A DNA stretch of 64,000 nucleotides from Cervus elaphus (lineage: Eukaryota > Chordata > Mammalia > Artiodactyla > Cervidae), in contig NC_057823.1 of NCBI RefSeq assembly GCF_910594005.1, positions 94,660,015-94,724,014 of the forward strand. The letters are read 5' to 3'. Below are positions 1 to 12,400 of the stretch, piece after piece. Position numbers and translations under genes: made by a program. The first letter of the stretch is position 1. Every line of letters begins with the position of its first letter. The notes beneath the pieces were generated by a model that had not been told where the DNA came from, searched no databases, and was given only the letters and a program-made list of their open reading frames with translations.

Positions 1-191
1 ATCACAGTCAACATTGATTCATTTTATTTTCTCTACCATATACATACTTGAGAATGACATTTTAGCAATAGTCCGTCCCCCACCCCCATTTTGTTTCAAA
101 GCAGAGCAGTCAGAACATAAAAACTAGTTTCCTAGTTATGTCATTAGATAATGCTTAAGCTCTGTTCAGTGATATTTAAGTTCAGATTTGT
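1..191 (-). other. SPATA9: SPATA9 3' untranslated region (reaches window edge)
   Basis: AT-rich sequence following the SPATA9 stop codon on the minus strand. It holds a canonical AATAAA on the minus strand at 23-28, so cleavage would fall within the last few bases of the window or just beyond. No coding potential is seen. Confidence 0.7.
23..28 (-). terminator. Candidate poly(A) signal AATAAA for SPATA9
   Basis: The plus strand reads TTTATT, i.e. AATAAA on the minus strand, about 165 bases after the SPATA9 stop. It is the first canonical hexamer after the stop on that strand. Usage is inferred from position only. Confidence 0.5.
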
Positions 192-479
192 TCATTCATT
201 CATTCCAGTTGATTGGTCAAACACAGAATGTAAAACCTGAATCTTATTACTCAACTTATTAGCAGGAAGTTTGGGGCGATCAGAAATACTGTCTGGCTTC
301 TCTGGTAATGACCTGTAAGGTTTTGCTTTGATTTCACCTTCGGGAAACAGAGGCTCAGAAAGCACAGGCTCCGAAAAGGCATTTCTAAAATTTTCACTCT
401 CCTCTCTGTTTTGCCTTATGGATTCTTCTTCTTGGAAAATTTTCATTATCTTCTCCAGCACGGCATTAACACAGACTGT
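192..479 (-). CDS. SPATA9: SPATA9 coding exon 5 (last)
   Basis: The acceptor TTATTAG precedes ACA GTC TGT (T-V-C). The exon encodes the end of the membrane segment (TVCVNAVLEKI) and the charged tail (FQEEESIRQNREESEN onward, LSEPLFPEGEIKAKPYRSL) and ends ...GMNE-TGA: 95 codons plus stop. The stop lies in a GAAT/TGAA tetranucleotide repeat; three bases past it CAAATCTGA is readable in another frame, matching the Q-I-stop ending I recall for the human protein (see findings). Confidence 0.93.
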   Translation of the reverse strand, partial: TVCVNAVLEKIMKIFQEEESIRQNREESENFRNAFSEPVLSEPLFPEGEIKAKPYRSLPEKPDSISDRPKLPANKLSNKIQVLHSVFDQSTGMNE

Positions 480-3400
480 CTAATAATTTTAAAAAAGGTA
501 AGGTTTCTTTATTATTGGAGTATAATTGCTTTATACTACTAAACTTAATAGATAAAATCCAATAATGCAATAAAACATTTAACATAAAATCATTGATCTG
601 TATATTCTAACAAAGAGGTGCTTTCCTTCAGCTTCCTCTGGTACATGATAAACGTGAAGAGGCTGATTCCTAATTATAAATATACCATAATCTAGAAGGA
701 AAATTAAAACATAGTATGCTTTAATAAAAATATGCTTCATATCTCTAATTCATGTTTTACATCTTTATTCTCTAATTAAATGAAACATTCCTTTATTCTC
801 CTGACTTAAACATTTTCTGAGAGATGGAATTTATCCTCAAACATGTTAATATCTCAAAGTAGGTTTTCTGTTTTTACTTTTTTCCCATATAGACTTTGCT
901 TATACCAATTATCTTCCATTGGAAGGGCATAAATATTTTGGTAAGAATTTAGTAAATTAATGAATCAACAATTTTTAAACAAACTTATGATCCACTTTCC
1001 CTCAAAAATGCCATTCGCTACTTTAAGGGTGTCAAAACAAAACACAGATTTAAAAATATAACTTCAAAAATTGAGAATCACCAAGAGCTGTATCTGTTAA
1101 ACCTATAAGTTTACTGATGGAGATGATGATGCCAAGCATTTAAGGCAAGCAACAAGAATAATAAAATCTATAAATACAAGACCACCTAAACTAGCTTCTT
1201 TTACCAAAGCAATGATGCCTTCAAGGTGACATAATAGGCGGCAAATGCTCAATGTTCCTAAAGAGAGGAACAGGAAGGAGGGCAGGCCTCGGCTTGAACA
1301 GCCCTTTCCTCCTGACCTCCTGCCTCCTCTTTTCTTTGCCTGTCTTCCACCTCAGAATGGGGACACCAGATGCTTCCCTTCACTTCCCGGTGTTACTGTC
1401 TGGCAATGTGACCCCTCTGGCCAACGTAATAAAATTTGTCTGCTGGGGAGGAAGATGGGAAGGATTTGGAGGAAAGTGTTTCCTCCTTTTTATATAGAAG
1501 AAAGACTCTGTCTTTTGCCTCTACTTTCTCCTCCTTGCTTTGGACACTGATACGGATGTAAGGTATGAGCATAAGGTAGCAAACCTAAGAACCAAAACCA
1601 ACCAACAGGATAGTGGGAGAGAAAGATGGAGAGGCCCTGGGTTCGTGATGACACTCTAGATCCACTATACAAACCCAGGAACTGCCTGACTCTGGACTTC
1701 TAATTAAGTGAGATAGTTAAATATCTGTATTGATTAAGGTACTATCGGGTATTTTTTTTGTTACTTGTATCTGAGTACACCCAAGTCTAGAGTTATAAAT
1801 CTTGAAGTCCATCACTTCCAGCTACAGACAGCTTTAACCATTTATCACAACTATGATCATTTTCTATGTACGCCATGCTACAAAAAGAAGGTTGGGAAGC
1901 CCTATCCTATTTGATGGATTTCTTCTTCCCTCACTTATAACATTTTATCTGTGCCCACCCTAACCAATTCTGTCCAAGTCTCAGAAAATGAAAGATCTTG
2001 ATCAAGGTCAGTATTTCTCCATCTTTGCTTGTAACCTATACCCTACCTATCAATTTGTCTATCAATTATTGCCTGCCTCTTCAACCTCTCATTCTTGACT
2101 AGCTCCTCCCCTGCAACCTGTAACATACTAAAGTATCTTCTATCCTGAAATTTAAGAATTTAAAATCCCTGTGGCCCTGTTTCCCTCTTGACTACTACAC
2201 ACTCTTTTCTTGATCAAACCAGGACATACATCCATGGTTTCCATTTTATCATCTCCTTTTCACTCAGGAAAACTCAGAACCCAGGGCCTCTGCTAAAGTA
2301 GTTCTCAAGATGATTAATTCCAACATCTTTACTACTAGATCTAATGGACACTTTTCAGATCTTCATTTTACTTGAGTTTTTCTGCTTGTATGTGACTCTT
2401 AACCACTCACAACTTCCTGAGACTCTAATTCCTTGACAGCGTTTCTCCTGATTCTCTTCCTGCTTTTCCTATTATTGGTCCTCTGTCTCCTTCATGGATT
2501 TCTTCTTAGCTTATCTTAAACAGAAAGTGTTCTTCACATTTCTGCCAACTTTCTACTCTTTTCACTTGGCATGGTTCTACCCTCAGGGCATTAACTTCCA
2601 ACATAGATGTTATTTGCTTTTAAAACCATAATTCTAGCCCTGACCTCTCCTAGGACTTGGATGAATATATCACCAATTATCAGAGGTCACCAAAAAAATT
2701 GTTTCTTAGTTTATAGCATAAGTCATATAGGATGATTTCAAAAGCCTTTGAAAAATTCAAGTAATTGTGGTTTTAATCTAGTTTGTTTTAGTTTCACCAT
2801 AGCCATTTCATCCCACTCATTTTCTGCAGTATATTTGCATCAATCTTGTATGAGATTCACATTTAAGATACTGAACATTTCTCAAAATTTTAAAACATTT
2901 GCAAAATATTTGATAAATTCAAAGTTTTTAAAAATTGTAAATATGTTTAAAATGAGTTCTTTTACACTCTTTTTCCCTAAGTTGTCTTGGCTATTCTTTA
3001 CTTTTGGCATTTCCTTGTAAATTTTAGAATAAACTAGTCAATATACAAATACACACCTGCTCAAATTTTAATTGGGATTGCACTGAATCTGTGGATTATT
3101 AGGAAAATTTAACCTTTATTCTTGTCTCTTTCAATATGAATCAAAAAAATAAATAGGTAAAAGATCTCTAACAAAAAGCCATAAATTTATTAACAGAAAG
3201 AAATCTAAATAGAGAAATATACCACGTTCATAGATTGGAAGGAGAACCTATTTTACCAGTTATGAAGATTTAATGTAAAGCACCAGTAAATAATACAGTG
3301 TTGAACTGGTATAAGAATAGACAGATCAGTTGACTAGAACAAAGAGAATGTAAACAGACCTACATATATAAGGACATTTAATTTATCTTAGAAAAGGTGT

Positions 3401-6400
3401 TCTGGGGCAATAGGAAAGAGGTTTACTTTTTTCCCTGATAAATTGAGTTGGATCAGCTGGGCGTCCCTGATAGCTCAGTTGGTAAAGAATCCACCTGCAA
3501 TGCAGGAGACCTGGGTTCAATCCCTGGGTTGGGAGGATACCCTGGAGGAGGGCGTGGCAACCCACTCCAGGAATTCTTGCCTGGAGAATCCCCATGGACA
3601 GAGGAGCCTAGCGGGCTGCAGTCCATGAGGTTGCAGAGAGTCAGACACAACTGAGCAAGTGAGCACAGCACAGCACAATGAGATGCCCACAGAGGGAAAA
3701 TCTGACCCTTGCCTCATACCAACTCCAGATGTGTTATAACTCTAAAAGTGAAAGGCAAAATAACAAAGCTCCTAGGATATATCAGAGTGAGTAGTTTCAT
3801 GACTAGGATGTAAGTCAAGATTCCCTAATTAAGACATAAAAAGCACTTAATATAAAGAAGATTAATAAATGAGACTGCATTAAAATTAAGAACTTCTGTT
3901 TTAAAAGACACTCCTAAAAATGAAAGGCTAGTCACAGAGTAAAATAAATCTGCCCAGATTCAACTGAAAAAAGGGCTTGTTCCAATAATACAGTTAAAAG
4001 TACAAATTGATAATAAACCAATGGACAACTCCAAGTAGGAAAATGAGAAGAGACTAACAGAAATTAACAAAAGAGTATATCCATTAATGTATAAAAATGG
4101 TATTCAGTCTTAATAATCAATAAAATGCAAATTAAAAACACAATATGATAGTACTACATACCCACAAAAATGGCTATACCAGAAAAGATTGATAATACCA
4201 AATGTTAGTGATGATACAGAGCAACTGGGATTCATAATCTGCTAGAATGAACTGTTAAAACATTTTGGAAAACTTTGGCAATATTTACTAGAGACGAACA
4301 TATGCAAAGTTTTACCGTCCAGACATTTCACCCAAACATATGTACAAGAACATTCACAGCAACCTATTCACAATAGCTAAAGTTCTAACTCATCTAAATA
4401 TTCAACAATAGAATAGATAGTTGTATATTTAATCAATGGAATACTATACAGCAGTGACCGTCAACAGGCTCCTGCTATAGGCAACAAATGAATCTCACAA
4501 TGATAATGTTGAGCAATACAAGACCTACAAAAGAACAAAGTATATGATTTCATTTATATGCAAGTCAAAACTGACTATGCCATTAGAAGTCAAAATAGTG
4601 CTTGCCTTTACAGCAGAGGTTAGTGATCATAAGGAGGCAAGAAAGAGGCTTCTAGAATGATAGTATAATGTTTTGTTTCTTGATCCATATGATACATCAA
4701 TTAATAGATTTTCTGATAACTCATCAAGCTGTGTACTTTTCTTTTTGTATGTTGTAATTTTTTTCAATTAAAGGTAAATATAAATGGCAATGAATTAAAA
4801 GAAAATAACTTTATAATTTATAAAAGTCTGTATATTTTTGTCATACTTTTTGTAATTCAAAAAACAAAAGCTGAACTTTAACCAACCACGGCACAATGGC
4901 AGAAACAAAACACCTGTAACCTAATGAAAGCAAAACCAAAATGTTTTGACCAAATAGTAATAAATTTTTTAAAAAGGTAAATAAGTTTTATTACTTAAGC
5001 AACTTAGTTTTTGGTGGATTGACCTGGCTCCTTAGAAATGTAATTTTTAATGTAAAATTATTTTGTGTAATAAGAGAATAATATCTTGGTTTAAGAATAG
5101 ACTATACAGCATTTCTTTACATAAAATAATTATATTTCCAGATTCTAATTATTTTCTTAACTTACCAAATAAATGAGTGCCGCATATGAAGCGCACATTA
5201 TGCTAGTTAAAGCAGTCTTTGCTGGGAAAGAAATGATTTCAAACAAAGATCCCTTTCTGACCTGAAAAAACAAATGAGTTTTCTTATTAAAAAACTTTCA
5301 ATGTTACAATGTTAAATCTTATAATGTTATTGTAAAATGAGAATTCAAATATTGATAGTCATCTACTTTAGATCTGAGTTTTCTCACATCTTGAAAATAT
5401 AATGTCTTCCTCCTTTACAAAAAGACACTTTCTTTTGCTAATTAAAACCTATGACAAATCTATTAAAAAAAAAATCTCCCATTTCCAAAATCTGATTTTT
5501 AGCTTTTGACATTTACAAGTGTGCTCACTAGGGGGTGCTGCTGTGCTTATTAGAAAAACGGTCTTTGTTGAAATTCATGGAGTCATCCTTTACTAAATTA
5601 TTCACCTCTTCAATTAAGCAAACAGCAATGAAAATACTGGGCATTTCCTGGAGATTAATGACCTGCCTGGAAATGTTAATCATGAGACTGCTGAAGGCCA
5701 GCATTAATCTTAGATGATCATTAAGCTTCAGCAAATACTTTGCACTCATATCCAGCATGCTTTTTGAAATGTACATGTTTACACTAATAAAGAATTTGTC
5801 TCTCAGATTTTTCTTGCTTCTAGAATGTGTCCCTGCCTCACCACAATATATTCAGTTTAAGGGAACTGTAACTCTTATACTAGGCCACCTCTGTGGCTTT
5901 GAGCTATAAGGATATGAAATGACAGTAGGAAGAACATTCCCTTCCCCTTTAGCAGTGAAGGGGCAGTTAGTCATACTTCTCTGAAGAGCCAAGTCACTCA
6001 GAGGCTTCAAAAACTCTCAAAAGGTATAGGATGTAAATATAAAATCATGTAAATGCGCAATGAAGTGAAGTGGCTCAGTCATGTTCAACTCTTTGCAACC
6101 CCACGAACTGTATGTAGCCTGCCAGGCTCCTCCGCCCATGGCATTTTCCAGGCAAGAATACCATAAAATTGCACACAAATGAGAATGGTATATATATATA
6201 TGATCATTAAAAGGTTCAGTTCACTTCAGTTGCTCAGTCGTGTCTGACTCTTTGCGACCCCATGGACTGCAGCACGCCAGGCCTCCCTGTCCATCACCAA
6301 CTCCTGGAGTTGACTCAAAGTCATGTCCATTGAGTCAGTGATGCCATCCAACCATCTCATCCTCTGTCGTCCCCTTCTCCTCCCGCCTTCAATCTTTCCC

Positions 6401-9400
6401 AGCATCAGGGTCTTTTCCAATGAGTTGGTTCTTCGCATCAGGTGGCCCAAGTATGGGAGTTTCAGCTTCAACATCAGTCCTTCCAGTGAACATTCAGGAC
6501 TGATCTCCTTTAGATGGACTGGTTGGATTAAAAGGTTACAACACTGAAAAACTGAAACAATGGTAGCAGAACGGCTAGGTGAATTACGCATATCCACCCA
6601 GCAGTAGCGCTGCAGCCTTTTAAATGGTGCCTCTGAAGAGCACGTGGCAGCATTTCATTGAGCGGACACTTTATGGCGCTGTATACCAGGTCCTGCTCTA
6701 AGTGCTTACTGTACTCAGGTTTGGCTTACTGCTGTCCCTACGGAAGGACAAAGGTGTCCATCACAATTTCCCTTCTCCTCTCAAGCGATGTACGGAAAGC
6801 TGAAGCCAATAATACTATCTAGCATAGTAGCTGAGAGATGGTGGAGTGAAGAGGGACAAGGGAGGGGGGTTTTCCTTCTTACCCCCACCCGTCAGGCTGT
6901 AGGAGCTCCTACACACAGTGGGCAGTTTTAGCCCACTCTCTCCATATGTCAGTCTGGAAAACTTCCCAGACTTCCTGGCTTCTGGAAAGCGCTTCCAGGA
7001 AATGAAGCTGCTGCTACCCTTTCACTCTTACTGAAAGACTCAGATTGATAGCATGCCTTTGAATCCCACTATCAGGCTAAAGGAGACAAACTCTGTAAGT
7101 AGGGAGCAGATGTCAGGAAGGAAATCAGATACACGTCAACAGAATGCCTCGTAGTAGAGTAAAATATTCATGAGTTTGTGAATATATGGATGTAATGGAA
7201 GGTCCAATAATTGGTAGGTCATATACAATAAAAATAAAAATGGGGTGTGCATGCAAGGAAAATTACTGTTTCTGTTTCACTGCATCTTTCTTTTTCAGAT
7301 TTTTGTCCTTCACCTTAAAGTAATTAAAATGGATTAGTTTAGAAATAAATATGTATTTGATATATGTTATGCTTCTGAATGATGAATCTGTATATTGGCT
7401 GGGGGTAACTTTTTCACCATTTTAATGCTTTTAATAAATATTTGCTGTTACTATAATAAATCACCCCTGTAAAAATACATATCCTACAAAATTTATGTGG
7501 CTACTGGCTAAGTAGCCATTTTTCCATTTTATGACTCACTTGCAATACATGTTTTTCATATTATAAACCACACTGTTTCATTTTTGGTTTGCTATGGGCA
7601 GGAATAGTATATGGCAAAGACTGAGATAAACAAACTGGAGAAATTTGGGAAAAGGGAGGCTTTGTCTAGACTGTCTTGGCTGGTTTCAAAAATTTTATCT
7701 TAACCTTGTTACATGATTTTTATTTCATTTGCATTTAAAAGTATTGTGATATCACTATTATATCCATATATTTCCTTTTTGAATTTGGTAATATTAACAT
7801 ATAAGATACATGGATATTTCAACAAGTAAAAACATTTCAGTTTTAAATTTCTACCACATAATTTCCTGTTCTACTTCTCCCATATAATTTTGACTGCCTT
7901 GTCTCATGGAAGAAGTATCTATATTCATCTTATTTTCACGAACAATGAGATAAATCACACAAAAAAGCAGACTATAAGCAGCTTAGAAAATAGAGATATA
8001 CTTACAGATAACCTGAAGGTTGGAGAATTACCAGGTCCAACTTAATCTATATTGTCCAAAACCATCTTGATAAAATATCAAAGGAGTTATAGGGGAAACT
8101 CTCAGTGATTCACAAATAAGTGTTGGAAGAAATACTGCTTTTACAGGTCCAGAAAAAAATGTTTCCTTTTTAAGTTTGGAAAAGCTACTTGATCATGAAT
8201 TTGCTTAGCAACCCACAATACTCATGAATGCAGGGAAGACTCCTAGCAATCCACAGGAAAGAAAGCTTTCTGACTTTGTTTATCCCAGTATTGGGGCTTC
8301 CCAGATAGCTCAGTGGTAAAGAATCTACCTGCAATGTAAGAGATGGAGCCAGTCTCTGGATTAGGAAGATCCCCTGGAGAAGGAAATGGCAACCCACTCC
8401 AGTATTCTTGCCTGGAAAATCCCATGGACAGAGGAGACTGGTGGGCTACAGTCCATGGGGTTGTGAAAGAATGGAACACGACTTAATGATTAAACAACAG
8501 CGCGCCAGTATTAACAGCCTGTGGAGCATTACCCTTGAATGAGCTCTTAATTTGGGTGGTCCTATAAAAGTTCAAATGTCTCACCCTCTTGGTCAACCTG
8601 CCAAAGTATGTCTTCAAGATTCCAATACTTCTGCTTTCTAGGAATTGTCCTTTTCCCCCCGCCGAGTCTTGAATTACACCACCCAAGATAGACTCATGGC
8701 AAGCCCTTCAAGGAAGTAAAGAAGTTCCCGCTATTTGTGAGGTTTACAGACCCCAAACTGGAGTCTACCTTGGAGGGCTGAGGGCGAGGAAGAAACTTTA
8801 CTTAAGTAAGCCTCTGTGATTCTTCATCTTGAAAACTCCCCTGGGGTCCACTTATGCCACAGGCACTCCTGAGGCTAAGAGTTTAGTTTACCCATCTCTT
8901 GACTACACCACTCCAGAGAATGTGTCCAAAGTAGAAGCAAACACCTCTAAAGTCACTATACAGAAGATTCTATCATAGACAGAGCTTCTGGTCCTGTGGC
9001 CCTGCGCTGGGATGCCAAAGTCAGCAACTGTGTCTGGGAGCTGACGTGTCTTGGCTGAAGTCATCATCCAAGCTGACTATATAGGTCACTGCAGCCTAGA
9101 GCAGGCGCAGGCTTCACTCGGGCAGGCAGCTTCCAAGGCTAAGCAGATACAGCGTTCTATAAGTATTGCTGCTGGGGATACTGAAAATCCCCAAGAAATT
9201 CTCAGTTTTCCGTTCCTAAGGCCCCCTGTAGAAGAAGCAGGTGTATCACTAACCTCAGCCCTGCACAACAGGGAACGGTTCGGGGACCCACAGAGCCAGG
9301 TGCCAAGGAAGTCTCTCAACAAGACGGCCAGCTGGGCAGGCCGGACCCCAGCTCTCCACATTTCACTCCTTTTATTTTCACACACCACAGAGTTCCATCT

Positions 9401-12400
9401 TGACACAGGCAGCCTGACCATTCTTGAAGGAACTCAGGCTGGAGTCCACTCTGGGTAAGCTGAACTCTGTGATATGCCATTGACCTCTCAGCACGGTCTG
9501 GTTCCATGGATACATTCCACTCACAGACCAACCCGCTGACCTCCACCACACCTCACACGTTATCTGCTGCTCCTTGGATTCTCCAGGCCACTCGCTGACC
9601 TCCACCACACCTCACACGTTACTCTGCTGCTCCTTGGATTCTCCAGGCCACTCGCTGACCTCCACCACACCTCACACGTTACTCTGCTGCTCCTTGGATT
9701 CTCCAGGCCACTAAACTTCACTACTCACGCTTCTACGTCTATCCTCACTGAGACTTTCAGATTTGATGTATGTTTTCTTCCTTGCTACAACTTCGGTTCC
9801 TTTCAGTGGCAATTCTGAATTTCCGCCCTAGCTAATACACATTACCCTAGAAAAGCTTCCTCCTCACTCCTAACCCTCAAGGACCCCAGCAGCTCTGACC
9901 TGGGACTGTTCCCACTTGTCTCCCTTCAGCCACGTGGAACTACTTACAGTTTCTACATAAGTCATGCTCTTGCCTTAGCTTCTTAATGTACATTGTCCTC
10001 TTTTGCAGACGATTCTCCTACTTCTTCACTGAGATAATTTCCCTTCCTAGGCTCAGATCCAGTATCATCTTCTAGGGAGACTACACCAACTACTCTTAGG
10101 AAGTATTTCCCCCTTGTTGTTGCTTCCATAGTCCACTTCGCACACTTTCATCATGCACTCAGTACACCCAGTAGTCACGGCTTACTTGCCCATCATCCCT
10201 ATAGTCCACAGGACATTTATGAATCCATGTTAAAAAGCAGAGACATTACTTTGCCAACAAAGGTCCGTCTAGTCAAGGCTATGGTTTTTCCAGTGGTCAT
10301 GTATGGATGTGAGAGTTGGACTGTAAAGAAAGCTGAGTGCCGAAGAAATGATGCTTTCGAACTGTGGTGTTGGAGAAGACTCTTGAGAGTCCCTTGGACT
10401 GCAAGGAGATCCAACCAGTCCATCCTAAAGGAGATCAGTCCTGGGTGTTCATTGGAAGGACTGAGGTTGAAGCTAAAACTCCAATACTTTGGCCACCTCA
10501 TGTGAAGAACTGACTCACTTGAAAAGACCCTGATGCTGGGAAAGATTGAGGGCAGGAGAAGAAGGGGATGACAGAGGATGAGATGGTTAGATGGCATCAC
10601 TGACTCAATGCACATGAGTTTGGGTAAACTCCAGGAGTTGGTGATGGACAGGGAGGCCTGGCATGCCACAGTCCATGGGGTCGCAGAGTCGGACACGGCT
10701 GGCTGAGCTACTGAACTGAACTGAACAGAACTGAGTACCCACATTCGTGATTTTACATGCCATGGTTTCAGTAAATTTGCATTAAGTGAGTGAAAAAGGG
10801 TAGAATTACATTTCACTTCCAAAAAGAAAGTTAACCATCTTATAATCTGTAAAAGATATTAAGAAGTAAACCTGAAGGACATCTGGTTCCAGCAATGTGG
10901 CAGACTGAGCCAGTGGGGAACCTCTCACCAAAAAAAAAAAACAAAAACAAAAACAAAAAACAAAACAAAACAAAAATCCTATAAATTCTATATAAATAAA
11001 AATCCAAAAATGTAATACCAGACCGAGTTTACAGAACATGAAAGAGGAGGAGGAAGGAAGGGATAAATCTTCCCATGTCAGGAACTAAAAGCCAAGCAGT
11101 AAGTGTGTGATCTTATGTCTCAGGAATGGGGATGTTACTGGATCCTGAAATAAGGACTGAGGGCTTGAGTTTTAATAAACAGAATGAAGATGAGACTTGG
11201 ATGCACATGAGGTGAGGTCAGGCCTTTGTAGAGCTGCAATGGGGGACTAGAAAAACTGCACCCGCCAGACCAAAAAGGTGAGAAAGCAGGTCCCCACCAG
11301 GGACTGACCCCTCCAGAGCACAAGCAAAATTCTCTAGAGAAACTGTTGTATCCCCAAGGCCAGAAGGTATTTCTATTTTTAAAAAAGTCTTACTGAAGAA
11401 AAATTTTCAATTGAAACAAAATGATGAGTAGACACAACATAGATCACAATAGACAGAAAGATTAGCAATCCCCCTAAATCTCAAAGAATAATCTTTAAAA
11501 AGATCATAAATAATATGTTTAAATTAAAGTGGTTATTAAAAAGAAATCATTCTATAAAAGGATGCTTTTTAAAAAGTAGAAATTTGGGGGAGACACCAAA
11601 TATTATAGAACTTCTAGAAATGATAAATATAATGTTTGAAACTTAAAAATACATTTAATAAGTAAAAGAGCATATTAGAGCTGGAGAGAGTTGGTTAACT
11701 GGAAGACAAATCAGAAGAAATTATTCAGATGTATCAAAAAGAGATAAAGGATAATACAAGAAAGGTAAATGGACATAAAGACTAAAATGAGAAGATTCAA
11801 AAGTGTGTTTAGTAGGCGTTCTGGAATGAGACTAGAGAAAATGAGGCGGCAATATTTGAAGACATAATGGCTGAAAGTTTTCCAGAATTGAAGAAATTAT
11901 CCTCAAACTAAAGAATCACAAAGGCTTCCAAGACTGTGTGGGCACGTGCTAAGTTGCTTCAGTTGTGTCTGGCTCTTTGTGACCCCGTGGACTGTAGCCC
12001 ATCAGGCTCTTCTGTCCATGGGATTCTCCAGGCAAGAATACTGGAGGGGGTTGCCATGCCCTCCTCCAGGGGCTCTTCCCAACCAAGGGACCGAATGCAT
12101 GTCTCCTACACTGGCAGGCGGGTTCTTTACCACTAGCGCCACCTGGGAAACATTTTGATAACAGCTAATAAAACTGAAGCTGTTCATCCCTCATGATGCA
12201 GCAGTCCTGGAAAAACATCTCAACATACGGGCATGGACTCAGTTACAAGAGTGTTCACTGAAGCACTGTTCGCAATGTAAAAAATTTGGAAACTAAATTG
12301 TCCATCTGTCCAGTAATAGATAAACTGTGGATTCTTTTTTCTTGTGATGGAATACCACAAAGAGGTTACAATAATAAGCCATAGTACCATAGCTATGGGC

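Noticed and set aside
3460..3560. tRNA-like sequences with A/B boxes (here and in each Bov-tA head)
   Set aside because: They are tRNA-Glu-derived heads of SINEs; no intact cloverleaf gene stands alone.
9051..9458. 135-codon plus-strand frame
   Set aside because: No domain, no splice context, overlapped by an equally long antisense frame; no support for a gene.
10222..10735. Reverse-transcriptase-like protein frames (also at 38448-38948, 45482-46072, 59687-60259)
   Set aside because: These are decayed C-terminal ends of BovB LINEs lacking catalytic domains, annotated as mobile elements rather than genes.
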